Shown: positions 35,563-45,849, counted from the first letter of the stretch. The stretch is DNA of 64,000 nt from Sphingomonas alpina (GCF_014490665.1 NZ_CP061038.1:1860001-1924000), one strand, 5' to 3'. The notes: generated by a model from the sequence alone, not told the origin. Numbers and translations are program-made.

Positions 35563-38500
35563 ATGCCTCATTCCGCGTTCGTACCCTTGCGTATCTTCTC
35601 GTCCTACACGATGCTCGATGGCGCGATCGAGCCGAAGGCGATCGCCAAACGCGCCCAGGAACTGGGTTTCCCGGCCGCCGCACTGACCGACCGCAACGGC
35701 CTTTATGCCGCGATGGCCTTTTCCGATGCGGCGAAGGGGGCCGGAGTGCAGCCGATCATCGGCGCGATGCTCGGCGTCGCACGGCCCGACATGCCCGAAG
35801 GCGTGGAGGCGCCGCTCGACTGGCTCGCGCTCTATGCGCAGGATGAGGCCGGCTATCAGAATATCTGCGCGCTGGTGTCGATGGCGCATCTCGACCGGCC
35901 GATCGAACAGGCGCCGCATGTCGATTTCGCGACACTCGAAGGGCGTACCGATGGCGTGATCGCGCTGACTGCGGGCCGCGAGGGTGGCCTGACGCGGCTG
36001 CTGGCGGAAGGGCAGGAGGATCGTGCCCGCGCCTATCTCGACCGGCTGCAGTCGCTGTTCCGTGACCGGCTCTATATCGAGCTGACGCGGCGGCTCGACG
36101 AGGTCGAGGGCAGGGCGGAGCCGGGCTTGCTCGACCTGGCCTATGAACACGACCTGCCGCTGGTCGCGACCAACCCGTGCTGCTTTGCCGATGAGGATTT
36201 CAGCGAGGCGCATGACGCCATGCTGTGCATCGCCAATTCGACCTATATCGCCAGCGACGATCGCCCGCGCAGTTCGCCCGACGCCTGGATGAAGCCGGCC
36301 AAGGACATGCGCATGCTGTTCGCGGACCTGCCCGAAGCGATCGCCAACACGCTGGTCGTCGCACAGCGCTGTGCCGTGGCGGCTCCGGCACGCAAGCCGA
36401 TCCTGCCAAGTCTTGCCGGCGACCGTGACGCCGAATCCGAAGCGCTGCGTGTCGATGCGCGGGCCGGGCTCGACATGCGGCTGCGGCGGATCGCGGAGCT
36501 CCAGAACCTGCCGTTCGCAGGCGATACGCCCGACGACTGGACCATTCCCTATCGCGAGCGGCTGGAATTCGAGCTCGACGTCATCATCCAGATGGGTTTT
36601 CCCGGCTATTTCCTGATCGTCGCGGACTTCATCAAATGGGCCAAGGATCATGACATTCCGGTCGGTCCGGGCCGTGGTTCGGGTGCCGGCTCGGTCGTCG
36701 CCTGGGCGCTGACCATTACCGACCTCGACCCGATGAAACTCGGCTTGCTGTTCGAACGCTTCCTCAACCCGGAACGCGTGTCGATGCCCGACTTCGACAT
36801 CGATTTCTGCGAAACGCGGCGCGAAGAGGTGATCCGCTATGTGCAGCGGAAATATGGCTCGGATCACGTGGCGCAAATCATCACCTTCGGGCGGTTGAAG
36901 GCTCGTGCCGTGCTCAAGGACACCGGCCGCGTGTTGCAGATGAGCTATGGCCAGGTCGACCGGCTGGCCAAGCTCATTCCCAATCACCCGACCGATCCCT
37001 GGACGCTCGACCGGGCGCTCAATGGCGTCAGCGAGCTGGTGCAGGAATATCGCAACAATGACGGGGTGAAGCACCTTCTCGACCTGGCGATGAAGCTCGA
37101 GGGATTGCCGCGGCACAGCTCGACTCATGCCGCCGGCGTGGTGATCGGCGACCGTCCGCTCAACCAGCTCGTGCCGCTCTATCGCGATCCGCGATCGGAC
37201 ATGCCGGTCACCCAGTTCGACATGAAATATGTCGAGGCGGCGGGCCTGGTGAAGTTCGACTTTCTCGGATTGAAAACGCTATCGGTTCTGAAGAAGGCGG
37301 TGCAACTTCTTGCAAAACGTGGAATTAAGATCGACCTTGATGCGCTCGCCTGGGATGATGAGGGCGTCTACAAGCTGCTCCAGAAGGGCGACACGGTCGG
37401 CGTGTTCCAGCTCGAATCCGAAGGTATGCGGCGTACGCTGGCGGCGGTCCGCCCGTCCAATTTCGGCGACATCATCGCGCTCGTGTCGCTCTATCGTCCG
37501 GGCCCGATGGACAATATCCCGAGCTTCGGCGCGCGCAAGAACGGGCGCGAGCCGATCACCTATCCGCATCCACTGCTCGAACAGATCTTGTCCGAAACCT
37601 ATGGCATCTTCGTCTATCAGGAACAGGTGATGCAGGCCGCGCAGGTGCTGGCCGGGTACAGCCTGGGCCAGGCCGATCTGTTGCGCCGGGCGATGGGCAA
37701 GAAGATCAAGAAGGAGATGGACGACCAGCGCGCCGGGTTCGTCGAGGGTTGCATGGCGGTCAACAAGATCGCCGCGCCCAAGGCGAACGAGCTGTTCGAC
37801 TTGATCGACAAGTTCGCCGGATATGGTTTCAACAAGTCGCACGCCGCCGCCTATGCGCTGCTCGCCTATCAGACCGCCTGGCTGAAGGCGCATCATCCGC
37901 ACGACTTCTTCGCCGCGTCGATGTGCTACGACCTGCACCTGACCGACAAACTCGCCATTTTCGCGGACGACATGCGGCGCATGGGGGTCAAATGCCATGC
38001 ACCGTGCGTCAACGAAAGCGAGGCGGAGTTCAGCGTCGAGTATGACGATGACGGGCTCGCCGTACGTTACGCACTTGCCGCGTTGAAGGGCGTGGGCGAG
38101 GGCGCGATGGAGAAGCTGGTCGACGAACGCGTCGCCAATGGCCCTTTCGACACGCTCGACGATTTTGCGCGCCGGGTCGATCCGCGTCTGCTCAACAAGC
38201 GCCAGCTTGAAGGCCTGGCCGGCGCCGGGGCGTTCGATACGATCGACACCAACCGCGCCGGTATCTTCGCCATCGCCGAAACGTTGCTCGCCACTGCTGC
38301 CCGCACGCAGGAGATGAAGGTCAGCGGGCAGGGTGGTCTGTTCGGCGAAGGCGAGGCGCAGGAACCGGCGATCAAGCTGCCGCTGAGCGCACGCTGGACG
38401 CTGGCTCAACGCATGGAGCAGGAGAAGGAAGCGTTCGGCTATTATTTCTCCGCGCATCCGGTCGACCGTCACGGTCATCTCGCCCGCGCGCATGGCGCAC

Positions 38501-39072
38501 GCAATTTTGCGGCACTAGGTGATCTCTCCATTCCTGACGATGGCAGCCGCGCCGGAGCGACGATGGCCGCGCTGGTCGAGGATGCACGCTGGCGCACCTC
38601 GGCCAAGGGCCGGCGCTACCTGATGGCGACCCTGTCCGATCCGTCCGGCCAGTTCGTCGCGACCTGTTTCGATGACGTGGTGGCAGCGGAGCTTGAGGAA
38701 GCGGCGCGGAACGGCGGCTGCGGTATCCTGACCGTCGAGCTCGACCGTCGCCCGGGCGAGGAATCGCCTCGCGTCACGATCAAGCGGATCCAGCCGTTCG
38801 AGGCACTGGCCAATAATGCTCGCTTCGTCCTCGAAGCCGCCATTGAGACTCCCGAGGCCGTCCGGGCGCTGGCCGAAATGCTCGCCGAGCATCGCGGCGG
38901 GCGTGGCCAGGTATGGATCAGGGCAGCCCTTCCCGGCGGCGGTACCGCGCGCGTGCTGCTCGGTCGCGACTTTCTGCTCGACGGCGAGCTTGCCGGACGC
39001 ATCGAGACCCTGCAGGATGTCGGCGATGTCGAGCTGAGAACCTCCGAGACGAGGCTCGCTCTGGTTGGATGA
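35563..39072 (+). CDS. dnaE: DNA polymerase III alpha subunit
   Basis: A 1169-residue replicative polymerase. It has an N-terminal PHP domain, a palm with the catalytic MPDFDIDFCETRR (about residue 408), fingers with the HSSTHAAGVVIG segment, tandem helix-hairpin-helix (KGVGEGAMEKLVDER region) and an OB fold near the end. The PHP metal site is lost: the usual F-V-x-L-R-x-H-S start reads FVPLRIFSSYTML, without the histidine. Proofreading must therefore come from a separate epsilon subunit. I chose the ATG at 35563 because PHP homology starts there. It is the sole dnaE in the window. Confidence 0.97.
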   Translation: MPHSAFVPLRIFSSYTMLDGAIEPKAIAKRAQELGFPAAALTDRNGLYAAMAFSDAAKGAGVQPIIGAMLGVARPDMPEGVEAPLDWLALYAQDEAGYQNICALVSMAHLDRPIEQAPHVDFATLEGRTDGVIALTAGREGGLTRLLAEGQEDRARAYLDRLQSLFRDRLYIELTRRLDEVEGRAEPGLLDLAYEHDLPLVATNPCCFADEDFSEAHDAMLCIANSTYIASDDRPRSSPDAWMKPAKDMRMLFADLPEAIANTLVVAQRCAVAAPARKPILPSLAGDRDAESEALRVDARAGLDMRLRRIAELQNLPFAGDTPDDWTIPYRERLEFELDVIIQMGFPGYFLIVADFIKWAKDHDIPVGPGRGSGAGSVVAWALTITDLDPMKLGLLFERFLNPERVSMPDFDIDFCETRREEVIRYVQRKYGSDHVAQIITFGRLKARAVLKDTGRVLQMSYGQVDRLAKLIPNHPTDPWTLDRALNGVSELVQEYRNNDGVKHLLDLAMKLEGLPRHSSTHAAGVVIGDRPLNQLVPLYRDPRSDMPVTQFDMKYVEAAGLVKFDFLGLKTLSVLKKAVQLLAKRGIKIDLDALAWDDEGVYKLLQKGDTVGVFQLESEGMRRTLAAVRPSNFGDIIALVSLYRPGPMDNIPSFGARKNGREPITYPHPLLEQILSETYGIFVYQEQVMQAAQVLAGYSLGQADLLRRAMGKKIKKEMDDQRAGFVEGCMAVNKIAAPKANELFDLIDKFAGYGFNKSHAAAYALLAYQTAWLKAHHPHDFFAASMCYDLHLTDKLAIFADDMRRMGVKCHAPCVNESEAEFSVEYDDDGLAVRYALAALKGVGEGAMEKLVDERVANGPFDTLDDFARRVDPRLLNKRQLEGLAGAGAFDTIDTNRAGIFAIAETLLATAARTQEMKVSGQGGLFGEGEAQEPAIKLPLSARWTLAQRMEQEKEAFGYYFSAHPVDRHGHLARAHGARNFAALGDLSIPDDGSRAGATMAALVEDARWRTSAKGRRYLMATLSDPSGQFVATCFDDVVAAELEEAARNGGCGILTVELDRRPGEESPRVTIKRIQPFEALANNARFVLEAAIETPEAVRALAEMLAEHRGGRGQVWIRAALPGGGTARVLLGRDFLLDGELAGRIETLQDVGDVELRTSETRLALVG

Positions 39073-39087
39073 CAAGAGAGGGTGTGA

Positions 39088-40680
39088 ATGCTGGGTGGAA
39101 TGCAGGATTTCGAGCTTCGGGTTCCGAGGCTGATCGACCACGCCGCGCGCGAGCATGGCACCAGGGAGATCGTCAGCGTCTATGCCGATGGGCAGGAGAC
39201 GCGCACCAATTGGGCCGGCATTTCCCGCGATGCACGAAAGCTTTGCCAGGCGCTTGAACGGTTCGGCTGCGGCAAGGGCGACCGGATCGCCACCCTGGCC
39301 ATGAATCATAGCCGTCATCTCGTCGCCTGGTACGGTGCGATCGGCATTGGAGGTGTGATCCATACGATCAACCCTCGGCTGTTCGACGAGCAACTGGTCT
39401 ATATCGCCAACCATGCCGAAGACCGGGTGCTGTTCTACGACAAGCAATTCCAGTCGCTGGTCGACCGGCTCAAGCCGCAATGGACCAGCATCGAGCATTA
39501 TGTCGCGTTCGACGATGACGGCCCCGATGGTTTCGAGGCGCTGATCGCGGCCGAAGATGGCGACTACGTCTGGGTCGAGGGTCCGGAGCGCGACCCGTGC
39601 ATGCTTTGCTACACCAGCGGTACGACAGGCAACCCGAAGGGTGTGCTCTACGAACATCGCTCGACCATCATCCATGCGATGGCTGAGGTGGCGCCCTGGG
39701 TGTTCAACCTGTCCGCCAACGCCGTGGTGCTGCCGATCGTGCCGATGTTCCACGCCGCCTCCTGGGGGCTGCCCTATGCCGGCGCGATGTCGGGTGCGAA
39801 GTTCGTCTATTCGGCGGTCAACGATCCGAAGGTACTGTGCCGGCTGATGAACGACGAGAAGGTGACGCATTCCGCCGGTGTGCCGACGGTATGGCTGTCG
39901 ATGTTCCAGCACATGGACGCGACCGGAGAGGAACCGCGTCATTTGCAACAGGTGACGATCGGCGGCTCGGCCGCGCCGCGCGCAATGATCGAGCGGATCA
40001 TGGGCATGGGCGTGGTGGTCAAGCATCTCTGGGGAATGACCGAAACCTCGCCGATCGGCACCGCCGGTTTCCCGCCGCCGCATTGGGACGAAATGACCCT
40101 GGGCGAACAGCTCGATCTGGTGTCGCGCCAGGGGTCAATTCCCTTTGGCGTCGAATTGCGCGTGCTCGACGATGAGGATCGCGAGCAGCCGCGCGATGGC
40201 GTCAGCTCCGGCCGGCTGCAGATCCGCGGCCCCTGGGTGGTGAAACGCTATTTCAAGGCCGATGCCGATGCGGTCGACGCCGACAACTGGTTCGACACCG
40301 GTGATGTCGCGGTGCTCCATCCCGATGGAACGATGCAGATCACCGACCGGGCCAAGGATGTGATCAAGTCGGGCGGTGAGTGGATCAGCTCGGTCGAGCT
40401 GGAGAACGCGGCGATCGGTTGCGCCGGGGTCGGCGAAGCGGCCGCGATCGGTATTTATCACCCCAAATGGGACGAGCGCCCGCTGCTGCTGGTAGTCCGG
40501 AAGCCGGGCAGCAACGTCACGCCCGACGAAATCACCGCGCATCTCAGCAATCATGTCGCGAAATGGTGGCTGCCGGACGAGATCGTGTTCGTCGACGACT
40601 TGCCGCACACCGCCACCGGCAAGCTGCTCAAGACCGAACTGCGCGCGCGGTTCAAGGATTACAAACTGGCGGCGGCCTAG
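39088..40680 (+). CDS. Long-chain fatty-acid-CoA ligase family protein
   Basis: A 530-residue adenylate-forming acyl-CoA synthetase. The ATP-binding loop [19 protein letters not shown] lies near residue 170, then [23 protein letters not shown] and, near the end, [12 protein letters not shown] with the catalytic lysine. It activates a medium- or long-chain fatty acid (or related acid) to its CoA ester. The sequence is close to the AlkK/medium-chain group, but the exact chain length cannot be read from it. GAGAGGG precedes the ATG, 15 bases after dnaE. A REP-like repeat follows. Confidence 0.92.
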   Translation: MLGGMQDFELRVPRLIDHAAREHGTREIVSVYADGQETRTNWAGISRDARKLCQALERFGCGKGDRIATLAMNHSRHLVAWYGAIGIGGVIHTINPRLFDEQLVYIANHAEDRVLFYDKQFQSLVDRLKPQWTSIEHYVAFDDDGPDGFEALIAAEDGDYVWVEGPERDPCMLCYTSGTTGNPKGVLYEHRSTIIHAMAEVAPWVFNLSANAVVLPIVPMFHAASWGLPYAGAMSGAKFVYSAVNDPKVLCRLMNDEKVTHSAGVPTVWLSMFQHMDATGEEPRHLQQVTIGGSAAPRAMIERIMGMGVVVKHLWGMTETSPIGTAGFPPPHWDEMTLGEQLDLVSRQGSIPFGVELRVLDDEDREQPRDGVSSGRLQIRGPWVVKRYFKADADAVDADNWFDTGDVAVLHPDGTMQITDRAKDVIKSGGEWISSVELENAAIGCAGVGEAAAIGIYHPKWDERPLLLVVRKPGSNVTPDEITAHLSNHVAKWWLPDEIVFVDDLPHTATGKLLKTELRARFKDYKLAAA

Positions 40681-40716
40681 AGCGATTTTGACCTGAGCTG
40701 ATCCACTCCCTTCCTT

Positions 40717-40839
40717 TCGCCCTGAGCTTGTCGAAGCCTGTCCTGAGCGCCTGCCTTGGCAGGCAGTCGAAGGGGGCCGTTCTTCTCTCTTTCAACGCAG
40801 AAGAAGGACGGTGCTTCGACGAGTTCAGCACGAACGGGG
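40717..40839. repeat. REP-like intergenic inverted repeat
   Basis: CGCCCTGAGCTTGTCGAAG at one end and CTTCGACGAGTTCAGCACG at the other form an imperfect inverted repeat, with an inner GGCAGGCAGTCGAAGGGGGC unit that recurs at 60.5 kb. It lies between the acyl-CoA ligase and the convergent MHYT gene, and belongs to the same family as the copy at 21.0 kb. Confidence 0.8.
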
Positions 40840-40921
40840 AAGGAGCTTTCACCCAAGCGGATGGCGATCTGGAGGTTGGCTGGGAGCTTCGATCCGGCAT
40901 CACATGCCGGATCGGCGAGCC

Positions 40922-43291
40922 TCAAGCCCGATTCAGTCGTGCGCTGTCCAGTTGAACAATCTCCGCCGGGAGAACTGCGCTGCTGGGCTCCGCGCCGGGT
41001 TTGCCGAGCAGAAAGCCCTGCAATTGCGAGCAATTCTGTTCGGTGACGATCAGGCGCTGCGCCTCTGTCTCGACCCCCTCGGTCACAACCGGCAAATTGA
41101 GGCTGTGACCCAACCCGATGATCGCCCGGACGATCGATCGCGCGGCTTCGTCATGTTCGATCGCCGCCGTGAAGCTGCCGTCGATCTTGATCTTGTCGAA
41201 CGGGAAGCTTTGTAGATTGCTGAGCGACGAATAGCCGGTGCCGAAATCGTCCATCACGATGCGCACGCCAAGTGCCCTCAGGCGATGCAACAGCACCAGA
41301 ACGGCTTCGCGATCCCGCATCAGGACCGCTTCGGTGATCTCGAGTTCAAGCCGGGTGCCGTCCAGCTTTGTCCGGCTCAGCACGTCCGCCACCTGTTCGC
41401 AGAAATTGGGCAGCTGAAACTGCACCGGTGAGACATTGACCGCGATGGTCAGCGGTTCCGCCCAGCGCGCGGCTTCGGCACAGGCCTGTTCCAGCACCCA
41501 TGCGCCGAGATCGACGATCGTGCCGCTCTCCTCCGCGATCGGAATGAAGGTGGCGGGGCCGATCACCCCGCGTTCCGGATGAATCCAGCGCAACAGCGCC
41601 TCATAGCCGGCCACCTGGCCGGTCCGTGCAGCGATCAGTGGTTGATAAGCGACGGAAAGCTCGTTGCGCAGGATCGCACGCCGCAGGTCATGTCCCAGTT
41701 CACGCCGGATGCGGGCGGTTTCGTCCATCGCTGCATCGAAGAAGCAGGCGGTGCCGCGACCGGCGCCCTTGGCGCGATACAGCGCGGTGTCCGCATTGGT
41801 ACGCAATTCATCGCTGTTCGATCCATCGGCCGGGAAAACCGCAATGCCGATGGTAACGCCGACAGCCTTGGGATCGCGGGCCATGTTCATCCGCTCGGCA
41901 AAGCTGGCCAGCACGCGGTCCGCGAGCTGGCCGGCCGATTCCGGCTGAGGAGCGCCGGATTGGATGATCGCGAACTCGTCCCCGCCAAGTCGCGCGATCG
42001 TGTCGGTCGGGCCCGTCACGTCGCGGAGAATGTCGGCCACCTTGCGCAGGATGCGATCGCCTTCGCCATGGCCGAAGATGTCGTTGGCAGCCTTGAAACG
42101 ATCCAGGTCAAGGCAGAGAATTGCGACCTGCTCATCCCGTTGCGCGGCAAGGCGCAGCGCCAGATCCATGCGATCGTCGAACAGCGCGCGATTGGGCAGG
42201 TCGGTCAGTGCATCATGGTGCGCCAGATGCTCGATCCTGCGCTCCGATTTCTTGCGTTCGGTGATATCCCGAACCACCAGGACATGGGATTCGCGTCCGC
42301 GATATTCGATCGTCCGGCATAATATCTCGATCGGAATCTCGCCGCCATCGGCGTGCAGAAGCGTGATCTCGGACGGCCCGTCGGTGTCGCTGCAGCAATT
42401 CAGGCCTTCCGGTCCCAGCACGAGTATGGTGGTCGGTGAACGACCGGTCAGCTGGGATGATGTCCAGCCCGACAGCTCGACAAGACGTTCATTGATGTCA
42501 AGGATCCGATCGTCCCGGACGATCAGCAAGCCTTCGAGCGATGCGTTGGCCAGCCCTCTCAGGTCGGTGAGATGGCGGTCGAGAAAGGCAGCGCCGAACG
42601 CTGCGAGGCTGAGTGCCGTTGAAACGGCAATGACAATGCCGGCGAGCAGCGAACGGTCGATCGATGCGCCAGTGACGATAATGCTGGGGTCGGGCCGCAG
42701 CGTGATGCCGCTCATCGAGGTGAAATGGAGGCTGCAGATTGCCAGGACGAACAGCGCCGTGGCGATCGTAAATCGCCGGATGCCACGGAAAGCATGGAAT
42801 GCCACCAGAGCGAGGGACGCGAATATGGTGCCGGCCAGCACGGCCGATACGGTCACCGGCACATCATAGCTGAGCCGTGCCGGCGCTTCGATCGCCGCCA
42901 TCCCGGTGAAATGCATGGCGGCAATGCCAAGGCCAAGCACGGCACCGCCGCCCGCAAATGATGCGGCACTGCCGCGCCCATGCGCCACGATGCTGGCAAC
43001 GCCGGCGGTAGCAATCGCGACGATAATCGACAGGGCCGTCGCATAGGGCGCATAGCGGATCGGGAAGCCGCTGTCATAAGCGAGCATTGCGATGAAATGC
43101 GTCGCCCATATGCCGGTGCCACAAGTAACCGCCGCCGTCGCCATCCAGCGATATCGGTGCGCGCGGTCGCATTCCTGCACGCGCTGGAACAAAAGCATGG
43201 TGGTGAAGCTACCGATCAGGCAAATTACCGCCGCGACGACAATCAGCCGCCAATCATGCTGGTGTTGAATGCAAGCTAGGACAGAAAACAT
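40922..43291 (-). CDS. MHYT-PAS-GGDEF-EAL cyclic-di-GMP signalling protein
   Basis: A 789-residue inner-membrane signalling protein. An MHYT sensor (about 10-235) with seven helices contains ATHFIAML, AMHFTGMA and LHFTSMSG, the repeated H-F motifs thought to bind a metal or gas. A PAS domain follows (about 250-350), then GGDEF (about 360-520, intact GGDEF at 436-440), then EAL (about 545-780, intact EAL at 564-566 and DDFGTGYSS). Both catalytic motifs are complete, so either synthesis or breakdown of cyclic-di-GMP is possible. The RxxD inhibitory site reads GPTD and is lost. It is transcribed alone. Confidence 0.95.
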   Translation of the reverse strand: MFSVLACIQHQHDWRLIVVAAVICLIGSFTTMLLFQRVQECDRAHRYRWMATAAVTCGTGIWATHFIAMLAYDSGFPIRYAPYATALSIIVAIATAGVASIVAHGRGSAASFAGGGAVLGLGIAAMHFTGMAAIEAPARLSYDVPVTVSAVLAGTIFASLALVAFHAFRGIRRFTIATALFVLAICSLHFTSMSGITLRPDPSIIVTGASIDRSLLAGIVIAVSTALSLAAFGAAFLDRHLTDLRGLANASLEGLLIVRDDRILDINERLVELSGWTSSQLTGRSPTTILVLGPEGLNCCSDTDGPSEITLLHADGGEIPIEILCRTIEYRGRESHVLVVRDITERKKSERRIEHLAHHDALTDLPNRALFDDRMDLALRLAAQRDEQVAILCLDLDRFKAANDIFGHGEGDRILRKVADILRDVTGPTDTIARLGGDEFAIIQSGAPQPESAGQLADRVLASFAERMNMARDPKAVGVTIGIAVFPADGSNSDELRTNADTALYRAKGAGRGTACFFDAAMDETARIRRELGHDLRRAILRNELSVAYQPLIAARTGQVAGYEALLRWIHPERGVIGPATFIPIAEESGTIVDLGAWVLEQACAEAARWAEPLTIAVNVSPVQFQLPNFCEQVADVLSRTKLDGTRLELEITEAVLMRDREAVLVLLHRLRALGVRIVMDDFGTGYSSLSNLQSFPFDKIKIDGSFTAAIEHDEAARSIVRAIIGLGHSLNLPVVTEGVETEAQRLIVTEQNCSQLQGFLLGKPGAEPSSAVLPAEIVQLDSARLNRA

Positions 43292-43467
43292 CGGTTTCTC
43301 CTATGCTTGTGTAGCTAAAGCTGTCCTCGCTAACGAAAAATAAAAATGCCCTGCAATCTCAGTGTGTCTACTCCATAATGGATGTTCTTGATTGGCCGGA
43401 TCGCTCAGGAAGGAAGCTCCATGACAATGTCTGCTTCATTGCCGCTCTGCCGCCCGGGGACAGCCGC

Positions 43468-43761
43468 ATGCCCGATACAACCCATTACACCCTGACACAG
43501 CCACGCTGTCCGTGCTGTCGCGGCGAGGGCGCGCTGATCTTCGCCCGCTGCCCGGACTGTCGCCATGTGTTCGGGGTGTGCGAAGAAACCGGCACGATGG
43601 TCGATCTGCAGCGGTTCGAAATTATCCCGTTCGCTTGTCCTGGCTGCGCGACCACATTCGCGACGTTTGCCGATATCGAGCCGATCTCTCAGGATGAACT
43701 GCGCCGGCTGGGGTATTCGAGTGACCAGGTGACGGCCGGAACCGGCCGGATATTCAATTGA
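43468..43761 (+). CDS. Small zinc-ribbon protein
   Basis: A 97-residue protein with three C-x2-C pairs: CPCC in QPRCPCCRG, CPDC in FARCPDCRHVFGVCEE and CPGC in PFACPGCATTF. These would make one or two zinc ribbons. The remainder is acidic, ending in DELRRLGYSSDQVTAGTGRI. I preferred the ATG at 43468, preceded by GGGGACAG, because residues before it do not look conserved. Proteins of this kind often bind nucleic acid or metal; no specific role is known to me. It is divergent from the MHYT gene. Confidence 0.6.
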   Translation: MPDTTHYTLTQPRCPCCRGEGALIFARCPDCRHVFGVCEETGTMVDLQRFEIIPFACPGCATTFATFADIEPISQDELRRLGYSSDQVTAGTGRIFN

Positions 43762-43800
43762 GGGCATGCCGCCCTGCTTCATGCCCAGCATCACCAATTC

Positions 43801-43975
43801 AATATAAACGTTTGATATAAAATAATATTATATAGACCATCGGTCACCGCACCGGCTGAGATATGTTACACGACCGGTGTAACATATCTCCCGCCTCCGG
43901 TGTTGCAGTCCAGTCGCTCGGCTGAAGTCGGCGCCCGAGATATGTTACACGACCGGTGTAACATATCTTCCGCCT
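43801..43975. repeat. Intergenic palindromic repeat cluster C (GAGATATGTTACAC hairpins)
   Basis: Two copies of a hairpin with 14-base arms, GAGATATGTTACAC and GTGTAACATATCTC around a GACCG loop, lie at 43858-43890 (perfect) and 43937-43969 (one mismatch), 79 bases apart. An AT-rich tail at 43801-43832 (minus strand: TAATATTATTTTATATCA) precedes them. Cluster D at 60.7 kb has the same order of parts, with arms reading GAGATATGGGACAC. The rest of 43762-44006 holds no gene. Confidence 0.8.
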
Positions 43976-44006
43976 CTGCCTGAAGTCGCCGGCTGTGCTC
44001 GACACG

Positions 44007-44672
44007 CTAGCTGGTGGCGATGAGGCGATTGGCGGCGCGCAATTTCTCTCTCAGCGCGTTTGAGAAGCTGCGCTCGATCGTGATACGCAGGCTGTCATGG
44101 TCATCGAGAAATTGTCGGACATCGGCGGTCGAAGCGCACCAGAAGGTCGCTGGCGATACCAGGGTGACGGTAGCCGTCGCGGCGCCGCCTGACAGGACAG
44201 TCGCTTCACCGATCAGATCGCCAGGGCGACACATGCCCACGGTCCGGCCGCCACTGCTTGCCCGTGCTTCTCCACTGGCGAGGAAATAGATATGGTCGAC
44301 CGTCTGCCCTTCGTTGGTCAGAATTTCGCCGGTCGCTCCTTCGAGCCACAAACCCTGATCGATGAACAGGCGGGCGGCGCCGCGCGGCAGGTCGTTCAGA
44401 CACCCACTCCGCATCGCTTCCTCCCGCTCGTCGAACAGCGTCGTCGCGGCATTTTCGCGCCGGTCGCCCCATAGTTTCAACAGCCAGGCAGTGAGCAGAA
44501 TTGCCATCCACACGATCGCCGCGCCGTCATGAACCAGCAGAGCTGCACGCAAGAGGATGAGGATCGCCGCCAGCGCGATCAGCAATCGCATCAAGCGCGG
44601 CTTGCCGGAGAGCATCGCCGCGACCAGCAGCGCATAGCTCAATTGCAGAACAAGCCCCGCCGTCGAAAACAT
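44007..44672 (-). CDS. Membrane protein with cyclic-nucleotide-binding domain
   Basis: A 221-residue protein. Three hydrophobic helices fill the first 65 residues (LVLQLSYALLVAAMLSG; LLIALAAILILLRAALLV; VWMAILLTAWLLKL), followed by a cytoplasmic cNMP-binding fold (about 90-215) with GEILTNEGQTVDHIYFLASG and the phosphate-binding CRPGDLIGEATVLSGGAATATV. This resembles Popeye/Crp-like membrane proteins. There is no DNA-binding domain, so it is not a transcription factor. The ATG at 44672 removes a non-conserved 11-residue extension. The ligand and role are unknown. Confidence 0.75.
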   Translation of the reverse strand: MFSTAGLVLQLSYALLVAAMLSGKPRLMRLLIALAAILILLRAALLVHDGAAIVWMAILLTAWLLKLWGDRRENAATTLFDEREEAMRSGCLNDLPRGAARLFIDQGLWLEGATGEILTNEGQTVDHIYFLASGEARASSGGRTVGMCRPGDLIGEATVLSGGAATATVTLVSPATFWCASTADVRQFLDDHDSLRITIERSFSNALREKLRAANRLIATS

Positions 44673-44751
44673 GCAACCCCCAGGTCGTAGATACGATGCA
44701 ACCATGCGGCAAAGCGCGCCCGGCGGGAAGGGGGCATCCCGCCGGGCCGCC

Positions 44752-45825
44752 CTAGCCGAACAGGTCGCCCTGCGGACCTCTGGGTGCCCGGAACAGATCG
44801 CTGCGCACGATAATGCGGTCGCCGTTCAATCCATATTTCCGGCACGCGATGTGGAACCGCGTCCGGAGCAGTTCCGCCCATGGCCCTTGCCCGCGCATCC
44901 GCGTGCCGAAATTGGGATCATTGTCACGCCCGCCGCGGATGTCCCGGATCGTTGCCATCACCTTGCCCGCGCGGTCGGGAAAATGCGTATCGAGCCATGC
45001 GCGGAACAATGGGGCAACCTCATGTGGCAGGCGCACCGGCAGAAAGGATGCCGTGCGCGCGCCGGCTTGGGCAGCGCGTTGGAGGAGGTGTTCCATCTCG
45101 TGATCGGTGATCGCTGGAATGACCGGCGCGATCGAGACATGGGTCGGAATTCCCGCATCGGCCAGTTTGCGAACTGCCGCCAGTCGCCTTTCGGGCGCGG
45201 GGGCGCGTGGCTCGATCGTCATGGCGATGCGCGGATCGAGCGAGGTCACCGACAATGCCACTGCCGCCAGCCCGCGTGCCGCCATCGGCGCCAGCAGATC
45301 GATGTCCCGCACGACGCGATCGGATTTGGTCGTGATGGTCAGCGGATGGCCGGTCTCGGCCAGCACCTCGATGCATGCGCGCGTGATGCGCCATTCGGCC
45401 TCGATCGGCTGGTAAGGGTCGGTATTGGTCCCGAACGCAATCGGCCTGGCGATATAGCCTGGCTTCGACAGTTCGGCGCGCAACAGGATCGCCGCGCTGG
45501 GCTTGGCGAACAACCGGCTCTCGAAATCCAGGCCGGGTGACAAATCGTGATAGGCATGCGTCGGCCGGGCGAAACAATAGATGCAGCCATGTTCACACCC
45601 GCGATACGGGTTGATCGAGCGGTCGAAGCCGACGTCCGGCGACTGATTGCGGGTGATGATCGTGCGCGGTTTCTCGATCGTCACCGTGGTGCGCAGCTTG
45701 GGTGCTTCGCCGTCAATATCGCCCTGCGCATCAAGCCAGTCGCCGTCCGCTTCGCGCTCGGGGAGGTTGAAGCGGACACTGTCACGATTGAGCGTGGCGC
45801 CACGCGTCGGGCGATTTCCGGCCAT
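44752..45825 (-). CDS. PA0069-family radical SAM protein (SplB-like)
   Basis: A 357-residue radical S-adenosylmethionine enzyme. The [4Fe-4S] ligands are in YRGCEHGCIYCFARPTHAY (C-x3-C-x2-C). The PA0069 family is distantly related to spore photoproduct lyase, and its members are of uncertain function, with DNA repair often suggested. Here that idea gains support: a perfect GAAC-N7-GAAC LexA-type box lies 25 bases before the ATG, so the gene is probably induced by DNA damage. It stands alone on its strand. Confidence 0.9.
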   Translation of the reverse strand: MAGNRPTRGATLNRDSVRFNLPEREADGDWLDAQGDIDGEAPKLRTTVTIEKPRTIITRNQSPDVGFDRSINPYRGCEHGCIYCFARPTHAYHDLSPGLDFESRLFAKPSAAILLRAELSKPGYIARPIAFGTNTDPYQPIEAEWRITRACIEVLAETGHPLTITTKSDRVVRDIDLLAPMAARGLAAVALSVTSLDPRIAMTIEPRAPAPERRLAAVRKLADAGIPTHVSIAPVIPAITDHEMEHLLQRAAQAGARTASFLPVRLPHEVAPLFRAWLDTHFPDRAGKVMATIRDIRGGRDNDPNFGTRMRGQGPWAELLRTRFHIACRKYGLNGDRIIVRSDLFRAPRGPQGDLFG

Positions 45826-45849
45826 CGCTCCGATTTAGCAGATCGTTCG

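Noticed and set aside
35464..37128. Long minus-strand open frame opposite dnaE
   Set aside because: dnaE motifs are complete on the other strand. The antisense product has no domain and no plausible start.
38515..40083. Minus-strand open frame over the dnaE end and the acyl-CoA ligase
   Set aside because: It spans two real genes and their junction, with no family features.
43801..43975. Cluster C hairpins as a pair of terminators for the flanking genes
   Set aside because: There are no T-runs after the stems, and the two copies with an AT-rich tail recur at 60.7 kb, which fits a repeat element better.
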